Made by a program: the position numbers and the translations under genes. This document shows, piece after piece, positions 40,816 through 50,829 of a stretch of 64,000 nt of DNA; positions within the stretch are counted from its first letter, which is position 1, and each line of letters begins with the position of its first letter. Source of the DNA: Zooshikella harenae. GTDB lineage: Bacteria; Pseudomonadota; Gammaproteobacteria; Pseudomonadales; Zooshikellaceae. Under the pieces are notes generated by a model. The model was not told the DNA's origin, did not search any database, and was given only the letters and a program-made list of their open reading frames with translations. The stretch lies in NCBI RefSeq assembly GCF_018837975.1, contig NZ_JAGSOY010000020.1:1-64000 (forward strand). Direction: 5' to 3'.

Positions 40816-42177
40816 TTGAGTATAGCTGCAACCCAAGAGACTGAAACACGCGATATTTTATCTGTTTCGGCGCTTAACCAAAGGGTCAGGCGCTTACTTG
40901 AAGTCAGTTTTGCACAAGTCTGGGTTGAAGGTGAGATTTCCAACCTGGCGATTCCCAGTTCTGGTCATTGGTACTTCACGCTGAAGGATAGCCAGGCCCA
41001 AATCCGCTGCGCCATGTTTAGAGGCAGAAACCGGTTGCTGGGTTTTATTCCTGAAGACGGGACTCAAGTGTTGGTACGCGGGAAAGTGGGCCTTTATGAA
41101 GGGCGTGGCGATTACCAGCTAGTTGTCGATTTTATGGAAGAGTCTGGGGATGGCGCCTTAAGACGAGCATTTGAACAGTTAAAATTAAAGCTAGCCGCAG
41201 CAGGATTATTTGCAACCGAAAACAAACGCCCTATCCCTTCAGGGCTACAACATATTGCTATTATTACTTCTCCAACAGGTGCAGCCATTCGTGATGTACT
41301 CACCGTGCTCAAACGCCGTTTTCCAGCACTTGAGGTCACGATTATTCCTAGTGCTGTTCAGGGTAAAGAAGCACCTGCACAATTAATTCATGCGCTAAAA
41401 CTTGCCAATAGTGGTATTGGCGACTGGCAAGCCGTTCTTCTTACTCGTGGTGGGGGCTCTCTAGAGGATTTATGGGCATTTAATGATGAGCAGCTTGCTT
41501 ATGTCATTCAAGATAGCAAACTGCCTGTCATAAGCGCTGTTGGTCATGAAATCGACATAACCATTGCAGACCTGGTTGCCGATTTACGGGCAGCAACACC
41601 ATCAGCTGCTGCCGAATTGTTAAGCTTAGATCAAGCAGAATTAATGGCCAACTTCCAAGGCTATCAACAAATATTTCATGACATTATTGCAACACAGCTA
41701 CAACGTCATCAGGAACGTTTACAGTGGCTTCAAAAACGTATGCGCCATCCAGGACAGCGTATACAAGACCAGCAACAACGACTGGATGACATAGAATTAC
41801 GTCTGCAACAGGCTATACGACATAACTTTCTCCAAAAACAAACCCAATTACACACCCAACAGGCTCGAATCCTCCAACAATCTCCGCAGCAACACATCCG
41901 TTTATTACAGCAACGTTTAACTCACCAACAACAAAGTTTAAGCAAAACGATTCAGCATTTACTGCCAAACTACCAACAAAAATTAGTTAACCTTGTACAA
42001 CGTCTTCAAACTCTTAGCCCTCTTGCCACACTTGAGCGAGGCTATGCCATTATTAAAAAAGACCAGCAAATTATACGTACAACACAAGAGGTTATTCCTG
42101 GCGACCAAATAACCGCCCGGTTATCCGATGGCGAGCTTATCTGCCATGTCGTCGAAACACATCAAAAAAATAAATAA
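40816..42177 (+). CDS. xseA: Exodeoxyribonuclease VII large subunit
   Basis: 453 residues. An N-terminal OB-fold (VWVEGEISNLAIPSSGHWYFTLKD) is followed by the catalytic domain (IITSPTGAAIRDVL, LTRGGGSLEDLWAFN, VISAVGHEIDITIADLVAD) and a Gln-rich coiled-coil tail. It degrades single-stranded DNA with XseB. It starts at TTG 40816 with AAGGAT 8 nt upstream. Confidence 0.97.
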   Translation: MSIAATQETETRDILSVSALNQRVRRLLEVSFAQVWVEGEISNLAIPSSGHWYFTLKDSQAQIRCAMFRGRNRLLGFIPEDGTQVLVRGKVGLYEGRGDYQLVVDFMEESGDGALRRAFEQLKLKLAAAGLFATENKRPIPSGLQHIAIITSPTGAAIRDVLTVLKRRFPALEVTIIPSAVQGKEAPAQLIHALKLANSGIGDWQAVLLTRGGGSLEDLWAFNDEQLAYVIQDSKLPVISAVGHEIDITIADLVADLRAATPSAAAELLSLDQAELMANFQGYQQIFHDIIATQLQRHQERLQWLQKRMRHPGQRIQDQQQRLDDIELRLQQAIRHNFLQKQTQLHTQQARILQQSPQQHIRLLQQRLTHQQQSLSKTIQHLLPNYQQKLVNLVQRLQTLSPLATLERGYAIIKKDQQIIRTTQEVIPGDQITARLSDGELICHVVETHQKNK

Positions 42178-42643
42178 ACCTATTTATTGTATGCCTTTTA
42201 CCCAGCACATTATAATTTATATGTTTTTGTAGGATTTTACCTCTTTCTCAAGAGGTAAAATGTTTCTTTTCTTGTAGCTTTAAAACCCAAAAAAGGATGT
42301 TTCTACACCAAAAGTTACTTAGGCCTTGTTTTGCGCATATTCTTAAAGCTTATTAAATTTATCCTAAACCTGATTTCACCGTTAAAATGTGTAGAAAAAA
42401 TAATTTTAGTGGTTTAGTATACAAGGTAAACATATCTACGTGGTATTTACACAGTAAAAATGCAGTCAAAATTTCTTTTCAGAAATTAATTAAAAAAGTT
42501 GAACTACAAACTGTTTGCTATGTCATAGACGTCATAATGAATATACTACTTATCGTTTTATGGCTGTAGAATCTGCATTCAACAAAGGCTAACAACGGTT
42601 TTTTGGATAAAGCAATCATGTGTAATGGATTACAGGCGTTGCT
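42178..42643. other. Intergenic region after xseA
   Basis: About 465 bp. Holds the xseA terminator (42234-42261). A 60-residue plus-strand frame at 42387-42569 has a hydrophobic tail but no ribosome site or known motif and is not called. Confidence 0.45.
42234..42261 (+). terminator. Terminator of xseA
   Basis: ATTTTACCTCTT (42234-42245) pairs perfectly with AAGAGGTAAAAT (42250-42261) around TCTC, followed by a T-rich tail. Confidence 0.88.
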
Positions 42644-42994
42644 ATGAAGCTAACAATTCAATTACTGTTACTTTCTCTAGTGCTTCTTGCGCTACACTTT
42701 TTAGTAAGTAAGCTCCATATAGAGAATACAAGCTCTTTTACCAATAGCTTGCAGTTAATTTCTACTGAAAGCCATATTCATAGTGCGCACTCACAAATTG
42801 ACCATATTATTGAGGAGCATGAAACGAGCAGTGACGACTGTCATGGCTGTTATGGAAATTGTTCTCCCTTAACCAAATATAAAGATATTACGGTTATCTG
42901 TAATACAAATCTTTATTGTGTATCTCAACCCTCTTTCATAATAACAGGCTATTACGCCTTACCCTTTCGTCCACCTATCATCTTCCATGTTTAA
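42644..42994 (+). CDS. Small exported Cys/His-rich protein
   Basis: A 116-residue protein with an N-terminal hydrophobic segment (signal peptide or anchor). The mature part is His-rich (SHIHSAHSQIDHIIEEHE) and has four closely placed Cys residues (DDCHGCYGNC and later ICNTNLYC), ending FRPPI. The size, His/Cys content and FRPP-type end resemble small periplasmic proteins that accompany metal-efflux systems (CzcI/DUF2946-like). No efflux gene is adjacent. Metal binding is inferred. Confidence 0.55.
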   Translation: MKLTIQLLLLSLVLLALHFLVSKLHIENTSSFTNSLQLISTESHIHSAHSQIDHIIEEHETSSDDCHGCYGNCSPLTKYKDITVICNTNLYCVSQPSFIITGYYALPFRPPIIFHV

Positions 42995-43356
42995 GCTCGT
43001 TGGCAATGTCAACAGATAAACAGTGGTGTCTAAAAAAACAGACTGCTATCAGTAATTCATCACCCTTAGCAACTCTAGAAAACTAAATTGCAGCTTTATG
43101 ATGAATTAAAAAGCATTATGTATTTTCTAATAAAGCTATTTTAGATTTTTCAAGCAGCCATATAGCTTTTTGAGACCAACTAAAAAAATCTAACAACATT
43201 AATAATTGCCACGAGAATAACACTTAAACAACATATTAGAGAAACACATTTTCCCTATGTATCTAATCACATGGGTGAGATTGTTTTGCTTAAAAAAAAT
43301 ACCCACACACAAATAGGTTAGCTATTTGCAAAGGGTATATTTTAAGAGGAAAAATC
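42995..43356. other. Intergenic region upstream of the DUF1015 gene
   Basis: About 360 bp without a gene. It ends in AGGGTATATT (43332-43341), a motif also found just before the genes at 45820 and 50830. Otherwise nothing was recognised. Confidence 0.4.
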
Positions 43357-44355
43357 ATGTTACTTCATCAAGCATATCAACAAAGAAATATCAGCGCAAA
43401 AACAGTGCTTCATAACAATTTTACGATGTCGCACCTACTGCTTTATCGTATCTCAGGCCACATTAAAAATAATTATCATTCCAGTATTGGTATTAGCTGT
43501 TATTACAATCAGTCACATTCTCATGTGAGATCCAAAATTGTTCCACATGAAAAAATAGACGAGTATCATGTAAAAGAAATTGAGCGAACCATGATATATG
43601 AACCCATTAATTCACCATGTTACTTGGTAACACAAAGTAAACTCTTTCTATTTAATCGTTTGTCTGCATGGTTTAAGCAATACTCTCCTACTTATTCTGT
43701 TTCTATTAATGGTTTAACACACTCCTTTATAAAAATTAACAACACTGAATATACCAGACAGCTCATGTCTTGCCTTAATAGTATTGAACACTTTATGATT
43801 GCAGATGGGCATCACCGTTTTGCAGCCCAGAAACAATTATTTCACGACCAGGGTGTATCTCCATCACTTCCCGTGTTTATTACACATACTACCCAAGCGG
43901 TGGTTAAAAGTTTCGATTTGGTTGCTTCCATGAACCAACAACTCTGTTGGTTTGCATTCCTTCATCACCTAAAAAAATCAGGTTTAGTCAGCTGTGCCCA
44001 AACACACGAAGACTACCATATCCTGTTTAATGGTCTGCATGCTAGTTTTAGGATAAACAACTATGAGAATGGCAAACAGTTTAGCGATTCATGTCTTCAA
44101 TATATGCATATTCTAAACGCATTAAAAACATATAAAGGCCTTGATGGTATCACTAGTGAAGACTTAATAGAAAATAATGTTCCACACAATAACATGAATC
44201 CAACTAACCAGCTCCGTATAAAAATAAAACCTCCTAGCGTTTCTGCCATGTATAACACAGCATTAAATGGCTCATTATTGCCAAAGAAATCAACTTGTTT
44301 TCTCTTTAAACCAGTAGAACATGTGACTCCTTTTTTAGCCACACCTGGAGAGTAA
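43357..44355 (+). CDS. DUF1015-family protein, possible free-serine kinase
   Basis: A 332-residue protein, shorter at the N-terminus than typical DUF1015 members (about 400). Visible family motifs are KIVPHEKI, IADGHHRF (D150-G-H-H-R154) and a C-terminal LLPKKSTCFLF, matching the family's P-x-KST-x-F. The DGHHR motif is shared with ParB/SbnI-type enzymes, some of which phosphorylate free serine. The next gene is an SbnA/CysK-like PLP enzyme, a class that can use O-phosphoserine; serine kinase activity is therefore a reasonable but unproven inference. AGAGG precedes the ATG. Confidence 0.7.
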   Translation: MLLHQAYQQRNISAKTVLHNNFTMSHLLLYRISGHIKNNYHSSIGISCYYNQSHSHVRSKIVPHEKIDEYHVKEIERTMIYEPINSPCYLVTQSKLFLFNRLSAWFKQYSPTYSVSINGLTHSFIKINNTEYTRQLMSCLNSIEHFMIADGHHRFAAQKQLFHDQGVSPSLPVFITHTTQAVVKSFDLVASMNQQLCWFAFLHHLKKSGLVSCAQTHEDYHILFNGLHASFRINNYENGKQFSDSCLQYMHILNALKTYKGLDGITSEDLIENNVPHNNMNPTNQLRIKIKPPSVSAMYNTALNGSLLPKKSTCFLFKPVEHVTPFLATPGE

Positions 44356-44394
44356 TAAGGGTTATTGTCCCTTTCAAAAAAGCACGACAATAAA

Positions 44395-44422
44395 CTCTAA
44401 AGATGATTCTTGAAGGCTATAC
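44395..44422 (-). repeat. Dispersed intergenic repeat, copy 2
   Basis: Minus-strand sequence TATAGCCTTCAA then GAATCATCTTTAGAG. Located between the DUF1015 and PLP-enzyme genes. Confidence 0.6.
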
Positions 44423-44483
44423 TCAACCATAATTTTTACATACACCCTGTTCTATGGGTCTAGATAATATTAAAGGGAATAAA

Positions 44484-45617
44484 ATGTTATCTTTAGCATC
44501 AGACGCTTCAACAGTGATATCCAATAGTTTTATTGCCAAATCTGTTGATCACGCAATAGGTCATGTACCTTTTGTTCAACTTAACCGAATTCATTCACTT
44601 TGCAAAAAACATCGCGTTTTTATGAAACTTGAATCGTGTAATCCTTCCGGTAGTATCAAAGACAAAAATGCCGCCTATCTGATTAATCAAGCAGAAAAAG
44701 AAGGCTTACTTAAACCAGGAGGCACTATTATTGAATCAAGCTCAGGGAATTTTGGTTTAGCACTCGCCAGTATTGGCGCGGCAAAGGGTTATCATGTCAT
44801 CATTGTTATTGATGCCAAAACGCCACCGCCCGTGTTAAAAATGCTAAACGCTTATGGCGCACAACTGGTGGAAGTTCCCTTAAACCAAGCAGATGCTGCT
44901 GGTTCAATGCAAAAGGCACGTATGGCCAAAGCCAAAGAATTATCTCAAAAAATCAGTAACTCATTTTATCCTTGCCAGCACCTTAATCCTAATAATCCTG
45001 CTGCACATCAAGTATACACCGCACAGGAAATTACGGCTGCATTTAATCCAATGCCTGATGCAATTGTATTAGGTGTCAGTACTGCTGGGCAGTTGGCAGG
45101 CATAGCCCGCCATTTTCGTCAACACTCACCTCATACTGATATTATTTGTGTTGATGTCGCTGGTTCAGGTGTACTCGGTATGCCCCGTCATCCCTATAAA
45201 ATGACAGGTCTAGGCTTATCATTTGTGCCTCCTGAATTTAGTTATGATTTTTTAGACTATGGTTATAATGTCACAGACCAAATTGCTTTTTCAATGTGTC
45301 ATTATTTAGCACGAATGGAGGGATTATTATTAGGTGCATCAACAGGGGCCATTGTGAGTGCGGGTCTTGCATACTTACAACAACAGTCGCACAACGTATC
45401 TATAGTACTTATTAATCCTGATCGGGGAGACCGTTATTTAGATACTGTTTTCAATCCACAATGGTTACAAAAAAATAACCTTCCCCTTCTAGAGCAGCAC
45501 GAACTTAATGCTGCTATTCAGCAACAACTACAACCTATTTACTCACCTACTTCACACATTAGTATTAACCAACACGTACCAGCGATTAGCTTTTCAGGTC
45601 AACATCAGAATGAATAA
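44484..45617 (+). CDS. PLP-dependent cysteine synthase/SbnA-like enzyme
   Basis: About 377 residues, fold type II PLP enzyme. The PLP lysine is K59 in NPSGSIKDK; the substrate loop is ESSSGNFGLAL and the phosphate-binding loop is GVSTAGQLAG instead of the CysK GTGTGG. These features resemble SbnA, which joins O-phosphoserine and glutamate on the way to 2,3-diaminopropionate, more than housekeeping CysK. AAAGGGA fits ATG 44484; the frame opens at 44454. It lies between the DUF1015 gene and a MATE-type transporter. The product cannot be read; no SbnB-like dehydrogenase is nearby. Confidence 0.75.
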   Translation: MLSLASDASTVISNSFIAKSVDHAIGHVPFVQLNRIHSLCKKHRVFMKLESCNPSGSIKDKNAAYLINQAEKEGLLKPGGTIIESSSGNFGLALASIGAAKGYHVIIVIDAKTPPPVLKMLNAYGAQLVEVPLNQADAAGSMQKARMAKAKELSQKISNSFYPCQHLNPNNPAAHQVYTAQEITAAFNPMPDAIVLGVSTAGQLAGIARHFRQHSPHTDIICVDVAGSGVLGMPRHPYKMTGLGLSFVPPEFSYDFLDYGYNVTDQIAFSMCHYLARMEGLLLGASTGAIVSAGLAYLQQQSHNVSIVLINPDRGDRYLDTVFNPQWLQKNNLPLLEQHELNAAIQQQLQPIYSPTSHISINQHVPAISFSGQHQNE

Positions 45618-45677
45618 ATAATGCTTATGCATCAAGATATCTAAACACTGTTGTTTAGATCTCCACTAAGCCAAAAG

Positions 45678-45711
45678 CTCCCTTCACACGCTTTTGTTTA
45701 TGTGAAGGGAG
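45678..45711 (+). terminator. Hairpin after the PLP enzyme gene
   Basis: CTCCCTTCACA (45678-45688) pairs with TGTGAAGGGAG (45701-45711), loop 12 nt rich in T. Lies 60 bp after the stop; no long T-run follows. Confidence 0.6.
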
Positions 45712-45712
45712 T

Positions 45713-45740
45713 TATAACCCTTCATGAATCATTTTTAGGG
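45713..45740 (+). repeat. Dispersed intergenic repeat, copy 3
   Basis: TATAACCCTTCAT then GAATCATTTTTAGGG, upstream of the MATE-type gene. From 45726 it shares 23 identical bases with copy 4. Confidence 0.75.
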
Positions 45741-45819
45741 TTTGTTGTGAATATTTTTTAGGGCGATTGCCCCAAAAGCAAAAACGCCCTTAAATTAAGG
45801 GTATATTAAGGAGTTATTT

Positions 45820-47166
45820 ATGAGCAAGGTTAATGGCTCATCCCGTAATTTACTAAAACAATTTATACCAATGGCCACCAGTGATATCGTCATGGCTCTG
45901 GGTGACCCTATTATTATATTTGTATTGGCGAGTTTACCTGATAGTACACACTATCTTGCTGCATTTGCATTAGGCAAAAGCATTGCTGTTTTTTTTGAGA
46001 GCCCTATTATTCCTATTTTACCCACTGCGAATGCCATGGCTTATCAAGCAAGAGCACGCAAGCTTTTGTTTCAATTTACTCTGATCCTGAGTATCGGTCT
46101 GATGATAGGGATGCTACTCATTGGTTGCTTTCCAGCGCTTTCCATGTTTTTCCAAGTTGATACATCCCTTTGGCAATCAGCTTCACTACTCGTTTTATTA
46201 CTCTGTCCTTGGCCATTGGTTATCAGTCTACGTCGATACTGGCAAGGCCAAATTATACGCGCAGGGTTTACTCATATTATTGCCAAGGGTTCATTACTGC
46301 GATGTTTACTATTAACCATTACCGCTTTTACGATGGCCTTCTTCACCCACCAAGGTGCATGGATTGCCGCAGCCGCTTTATTAACTGGCGCTGTGAGTGA
46401 ACTGTTATTTATCCGAAATAAAATTAACAAAATTACACTGCAGGAGGACTGTAGTGCTTCACCTTTACCTGACAATTTAATGGCAATGAGTCGCTATTAC
46501 TGGCCGTTAGCACAATCAATGATTTCACTGTGGGGAGCCCGTTTATTACTGCCTCTATTAATCGCGATGACAAGCACTTTAAATGTTGCTATTTGGGCAG
46601 CAGGTTGGGCATTAGTCATCAGTATCAGTAATGGTGTAAGAATGTTGCAACAACTTGTCATACGTAACATAAACCACACACACAAAACAACACTTTGCCT
46701 ATTTTCGATAAGCATTGGCTGTAGCTTTAGTTTACTTTTATTTCTGCTAGCCACTACGCCTTGGGGTCATGAATTCCTTCACTATTATGCAGGTAAACAG
46801 GATAAGTTACTTTTAGGCATTCAGGATATTTTACTTGTCTGTAGCCTGCTACCATTATTGATGTCTCTGCAAAACTTCTGTCAAGGTTTACATATGGTAC
46901 AAAGCTCAACAGCGGTCATTGGGCGATCAGCACTTATTGCCAACCTAATGCTAATTGCAGGTGCTCTTTTCATGATGTATTTAAATGCAAGCCCTGCTTG
47001 GTTTGCAATCATTGTTTGCCTGACAACACTACTTGAAGTCTTCTTATTAGCCTATCAATTAAAAAATAATATCAATGATGGGCACACAATATCCCTAATG
47101 AGACTAATACGCATGATTCCCTTAAAAATCACAACAAGAACATCGATAAAAACCATAAACAACTAG
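45820..47166 (+). CDS. MATE/MOP-type multidrug or metabolite exporter
   Basis: A 448-residue integral membrane protein with about 12 hydrophobic segments. Spacing of the segments and the N-terminal LLKQFIPMATSDIVMALGDPIII are like MATE/MOP-superfamily exporters; it is not a close match to NorM or to a flippase by eye. AAGGAG precedes the ATG. Because the two genes before it could make a small amino-acid-like compound, it may export that compound (inference). Copies of a dispersed repeat lie on either side of it. Confidence 0.68.
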   Translation: MSKVNGSSRNLLKQFIPMATSDIVMALGDPIIIFVLASLPDSTHYLAAFALGKSIAVFFESPIIPILPTANAMAYQARARKLLFQFTLILSIGLMIGMLLIGCFPALSMFFQVDTSLWQSASLLVLLLCPWPLVISLRRYWQGQIIRAGFTHIIAKGSLLRCLLLTITAFTMAFFTHQGAWIAAAALLTGAVSELLFIRNKINKITLQEDCSASPLPDNLMAMSRYYWPLAQSMISLWGARLLLPLLIAMTSTLNVAIWAAGWALVISISNGVRMLQQLVIRNINHTHKTTLCLFSISIGCSFSLLLFLLATTPWGHEFLHYYAGKQDKLLLGIQDILLVCSLLPLLMSLQNFCQGLHMVQSSTAVIGRSALIANLMLIAGALFMMYLNASPAWFAIIVCLTTLLEVFLLAYQLKNNINDGHTISLMRLIRMIPLKITTRTSIKTINN

Positions 47167-47202
47167 TCACTTAAATTTCATAATAAGACAAACAATGGTA
47201 TC

Positions 47203-47228
47203 TATACCCTCACGAATCATTTTTAGGG
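47203..47228 (+). repeat. Dispersed intergenic repeat, copy 4
   Basis: TATACCCTCAC then GAATCATTTTTAGGG, downstream of the MATE-type gene; identity with copy 3 runs on to 47236 (TTTGTTGT). Confidence 0.75.
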
Positions 47229-47454
47229 TTTGTTGTCAGCGTTTTTGAACACCAAGGATAGTGTGAATGCAGTTTATGCAGGAGCATTTAACTGCCACCC
47301 CAGTCACATATTAATATAAACTCCTGGAGTTTCATCGCTTGACGGCCGCCCCTTTAAACTCTTCGTATTGGGTATACTTGAAAAAGTAGACACCATTTTT
47401 AATAAAATATATCTATACTACTGTGATACAAGGATATCCTGCGCAAACTCATTT

Positions 47455-50400
47455 ATGATGAAATCAAGAAGGCATTTTTTTGTAAAGTATCTGGCTAGAA
47501 TTTTTTTGCCCGTTGCTATTTTAATTTCAGCTCTTACCTATTTAGGTTATGAACTTGAGAATGAGCGTATTTATAATAGGCTGATGCTTACTGGCCAAGA
47601 AGTAGTTAGAGCAGGCAATACCACTGTTTTAAGAAGTCTTGACTTGATCACAAGCGATGTCATTTTTCTCTCTCATGAGTCAGAACTTAACGAATATATT
47701 AACGCCCCCAAACCAGAAACCTTACATAACATCCACAACGAGTGGATCAATTTTATTCGCACTAAAACCATATACGATCAAGTCCGCTGGATCGACGAGC
47801 ATGGTTTGGAGCGTATTCGCGTCAATAGTAACAACGATGGTCAACCAACCTTTATTCCTATAAAACAGCTACAAAATAAAGCTGATCGTTATTATTTTTC
47901 TGAGACAAACAAATTATCGCGTGATGACACTTTTCTTTCCGCGCTTGATTTAAATATTGAGCATCACCGTATTGAAGAACCACACAAGCCAACGCTGCGG
48001 GTAAGCACACCTGTTTTTGATAGTAATAACAACCGACGAGGTATCGTTATACTTAACTATGCGAGCGGAGATATGCTTACCTTACTGCGCTCAATAAGCA
48101 ACAACCATATCTGGCTTACAAATGAGGATGGTTATTGGTTATTAGGTCCTAGCAAACCTGATGAATGGGGCTTTATGTTTGATCGTACAGATCTGACGAT
48201 GGTAAACCGTTTTCCAAAAGCCTGGACCTATATTGTTAGTCACGAAAGTGGCAGCCTTGAGACCGAGTCTGGTTTTTGGACATTCTTAACGGTTAATCCA
48301 TTATCAACTCAAAGCTCAGCACTTCATCATAACCAAAAGGCTTCGCAACAACCCAATTCTCTCCCTCATAACACCTGGAAGCTGATTCACTTTATTCCAG
48401 CGAGTGAGTACTGGCCTTTGTTAAAAGAAACCCGGATTCAATTTATTACTTCAACGCTTTTACTATTTTTGGTTTTATTAGCCATCACATGGCGTTATTC
48501 GTTAGTACAACGAACAAAAACACATGCATTATATCAAGTAGCGCATTCCAATAATGCCAAACGAAAAGCAGAACAAGCGCATGTAATAGAGATCGCCAAA
48601 CACGCTTACGAATTACAAGTCGCTAAAGACAGCGCAGAACGAGCGAATCAATCAAAAACCAATTTTCTTTCAAATATGGGACACGAAATACGTACCCCCT
48701 TAAACGCAATTCTAGGTCTTACTTACTTATTAGAAAAACAAGAAGATTTATCTTCTTCCGCTCAAAGTATGGTACAACGCATTTACAGTGCAGGTCAGTC
48801 TTTAATGGGTGTAATCAATGATATTCTCGATTTTTCAAAGATTGAAGCTAACAAACTGGAAATAGAAAGCATTCCCTTTCAACTGTCTGAAGTACTTGAT
48901 AACCTTGCCAGCATTATGGCTACAACCGTGGGCCAAAAACCAATCGAAGTGGCCATTGCACCACCACCGTCCCATGCTGAACACCTAATAGGAGACCCAC
49001 TCCGCCTTGGACAAATCCTGACTAACCTTGTTAGTAATGCCATTAAATTTACCGAAAAAGGAGAAATCATTGTAAATGTTTCTCCCGTGAATAACGAACC
49101 GGTTATGGCACCTATTCTATTACGTTTTTCTGTGATTGATACTGGAATAGGTATCCCCCAAGAAAAACAGCAACAAATATTTAACTCATTTACACAAGCC
49201 AATTCCTCTCAAACACGCATATACGGAGGTACTGGTTTAGGCTTAACGATTAGCCGGCACTTGATCGAAATGATGGGTGGAGAAATTGGCGTAAAAAGTG
49301 AAGTAGGTAAAGGCAGCGAGTTTTTTTTCGTTATTCCTTTTGAGTCAAGTAATCCAGCCCTCAATCAGGTTGACCCAGCATTTCACCAACATGTCTTAGT
49401 GATTGATGACAATGCGTCTGCTCGCACGTTAATCTCTGAAAGTGTTGAGAGTCTTGGTTGGACTGCTTACTCAACCTCTTCATGTGAAGAAGCTTTAAAG
49501 TTAGTAAGTCAATGTAATGACAAACCATTTGATCTTTTATTAATCGACTGGCAAATGCCTGATATGGATGGAGTGACTTTTGCGACAAAAGTGAATGAAA
49601 CATTTTCTCATATGTCTTTCCAGACCATCTTAATGACCAGCGCTTATAAGCGAAAATCTCTGTATGACAACACTCAATCTTCATTTATTGATTATGTTTT
49701 GACAAAACCTATCACCGCCTCCACTTTATACAATGTAGCACTCGAGTCACAAATGCGACGTTCTGCCCAGTATAAATCTGAAAAAATACCAACACAGAGA
49801 TTAAAGGGGATTCAGGCTCTTGTCGCTGATGATAGTGAAATCAACCGTACAATAGCGCGAAATATACTCGTTGAAGAAGGTGCTCATGTTGCACTTGCTG
49901 AAAATGGTGCAGATGCATTATCAATCTTGCGAACACACCCAGACCAGTATGATATTGTTTTTATGGATTTACAAATGCCGATCATTGATGGTTATGAGGC
50001 TATACAACAAATAAGAACTGACCCCACTATCGCCTCAATACCAATCGTTGCTATTTCTGCAGAAGACATGAAACACCAGCATTCAAAAGAATTTATGGCA
50101 GGTATTAATCAATGTATTCCAAAGCCATTTAATCATAATGAATTAGTCTATGTTACGCGCAGTCTTACTAAATTAAGTAAAAATGACATCCCCTTTATTG
50201 AAGAATACAGCACTCAAAAAACCAGCGAGTCAAACCATATACCTTTACTTGACATAGATGATGCAACAGAAAAGTGGAATGAACTTGACAAATTTTATGT
50301 CCAATTAACAAACTTCACAACAGATCACAACAAGGATGTACAAAAAATTTGTGATGCTTTAAGACATAACAACATTGAATCTGCAAAAATAATTACTCAT

Positions 50401-50625
50401 ACATTACAAAATGTTGCCAATAACTTATCACTAACACGTGTTGCTCAAGACGCGCGCGCATTAGAAATTACTTTTCGAAAAGAAGTGGAACCCAGTAAAC
50501 GCGTTGATCATAAAAAAGTACAGACATTATGTTCCACACTAAACCAGACAATCAGCACTGTAAACGAATATCTTACAGACAGCGCTAATACCAGCTCAAG
50601 TAAAACACCCACACTAACCTCATAG
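47455..50625 (+). CDS. Hybrid sensor histidine kinase (Cache-HisKA-HATPase-REC-REC-Hpt)
   Basis: About 1056 residues. Two membrane helices flank a periplasmic sensing region of about 300 residues, probably Cache-like. Then come HisKA ([18 protein letters not shown]), HATPase_c ([16 protein letters not shown]), two receiver domains (phospho-Asp in [12 protein letters not shown] and [12 protein letters not shown]) and a C-terminal Hpt ([12 protein letters not shown]). A TTG start at 47368 would add 29 residues, but the paralogue next door begins right at the matching HFFVK, so ATG 47455 (or 47458) is preferred. The ligand is unknown. In the Hpt motif the usual glycine after HxLK is Asn. Confidence 0.9.
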   Translation: MMKSRRHFFVKYLARIFLPVAILISALTYLGYELENERIYNRLMLTGQEVVRAGNTTVLRSLDLITSDVIFLSHESELNEYINAPKPETLHNIHNEWINFIRTKTIYDQVRWIDEHGLERIRVNSNNDGQPTFIPIKQLQNKADRYYFSETNKLSRDDTFLSALDLNIEHHRIEEPHKPTLRVSTPVFDSNNNRRGIVILNYASGDMLTLLRSISNNHIWLTNEDGYWLLGPSKPDEWGFMFDRTDLTMVNRFPKAWTYIVSHESGSLETESGFWTFLTVNPLSTQSSALHHNQKASQQPNSLPHNTWKLIHFIPASEYWPLLKETRIQFITSTLLLFLVLLAITWRYSLVQRTKTHALYQVAHSNNAKRKAEQAHVIEIAKHAYELQVAKDSAERANQSKTNFLSNMGHEIRTPLNAILGLTYLLEKQEDLSSSAQSMVQRIYSAGQSLMGVINDILDFSKIEANKLEIESIPFQLSEVLDNLASIMATTVGQKPIEVAIAPPPSHAEHLIGDPLRLGQILTNLVSNAIKFTEKGEIIVNVSPVNNEPVMAPILLRFSVIDTGIGIPQEKQQQIFNSFTQANSSQTRIYGGTGLGLTISRHLIEMMGGEIGVKSEVGKGSEFFFVIPFESSNPALNQVDPAFHQHVLVIDDNASARTLISESVESLGWTAYSTSSCEEALKLVSQCNDKPFDLLLIDWQMPDMDGVTFATKVNETFSHMSFQTILMTSAYKRKSLYDNTQSSFIDYVLTKPITASTLYNVALESQMRRSAQYKSEKIPTQRLKGIQALVADDSEINRTIARNILVEEGAHVALAENGADALSILRTHPDQYDIVFMDLQMPIIDGYEAIQQIRTDPTIASIPIVAISAEDMKHQHSKEFMAGINQCIPKPFNHNELVYVTRSLTKLSKNDIPFIEEYSTQKTSESNHIPLLDIDDATEKWNELDKFYVQLTNFTTDHNKDVQKICDALRHNNIESAKIITHTLQNVANNLSLTRVAQDARALEITFRKEVEPSKRVDHKKVQTLCSTLNQTISTVNEYLTDSANTSSSKTPTLTS

Positions 50626-50829
50626 TTTTTCCTTGGGTCAGGGTAATTCTTCTGTATTATTAGTTTTGAAGAATGACGACTAAAATTACACTATAATAGT
50701 ATTCAATAAACCTTTTTCCAAAATATATTCATCTACGAAGTTCACTTTCAGGTAAAAAACGATCAAGTGTATTAATCTATACCCATAACAAATAAAGGGT
50801 ATATTAAATAACAATTTGGTAGTGAATAC

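Noticed and set aside
42387-42569. 60-residue frame between xseA and the Cys/His-rich gene
   Set aside because: Hydrophobic end but no ribosome site, no neighbours to support it and low-complexity AT-rich sequence.
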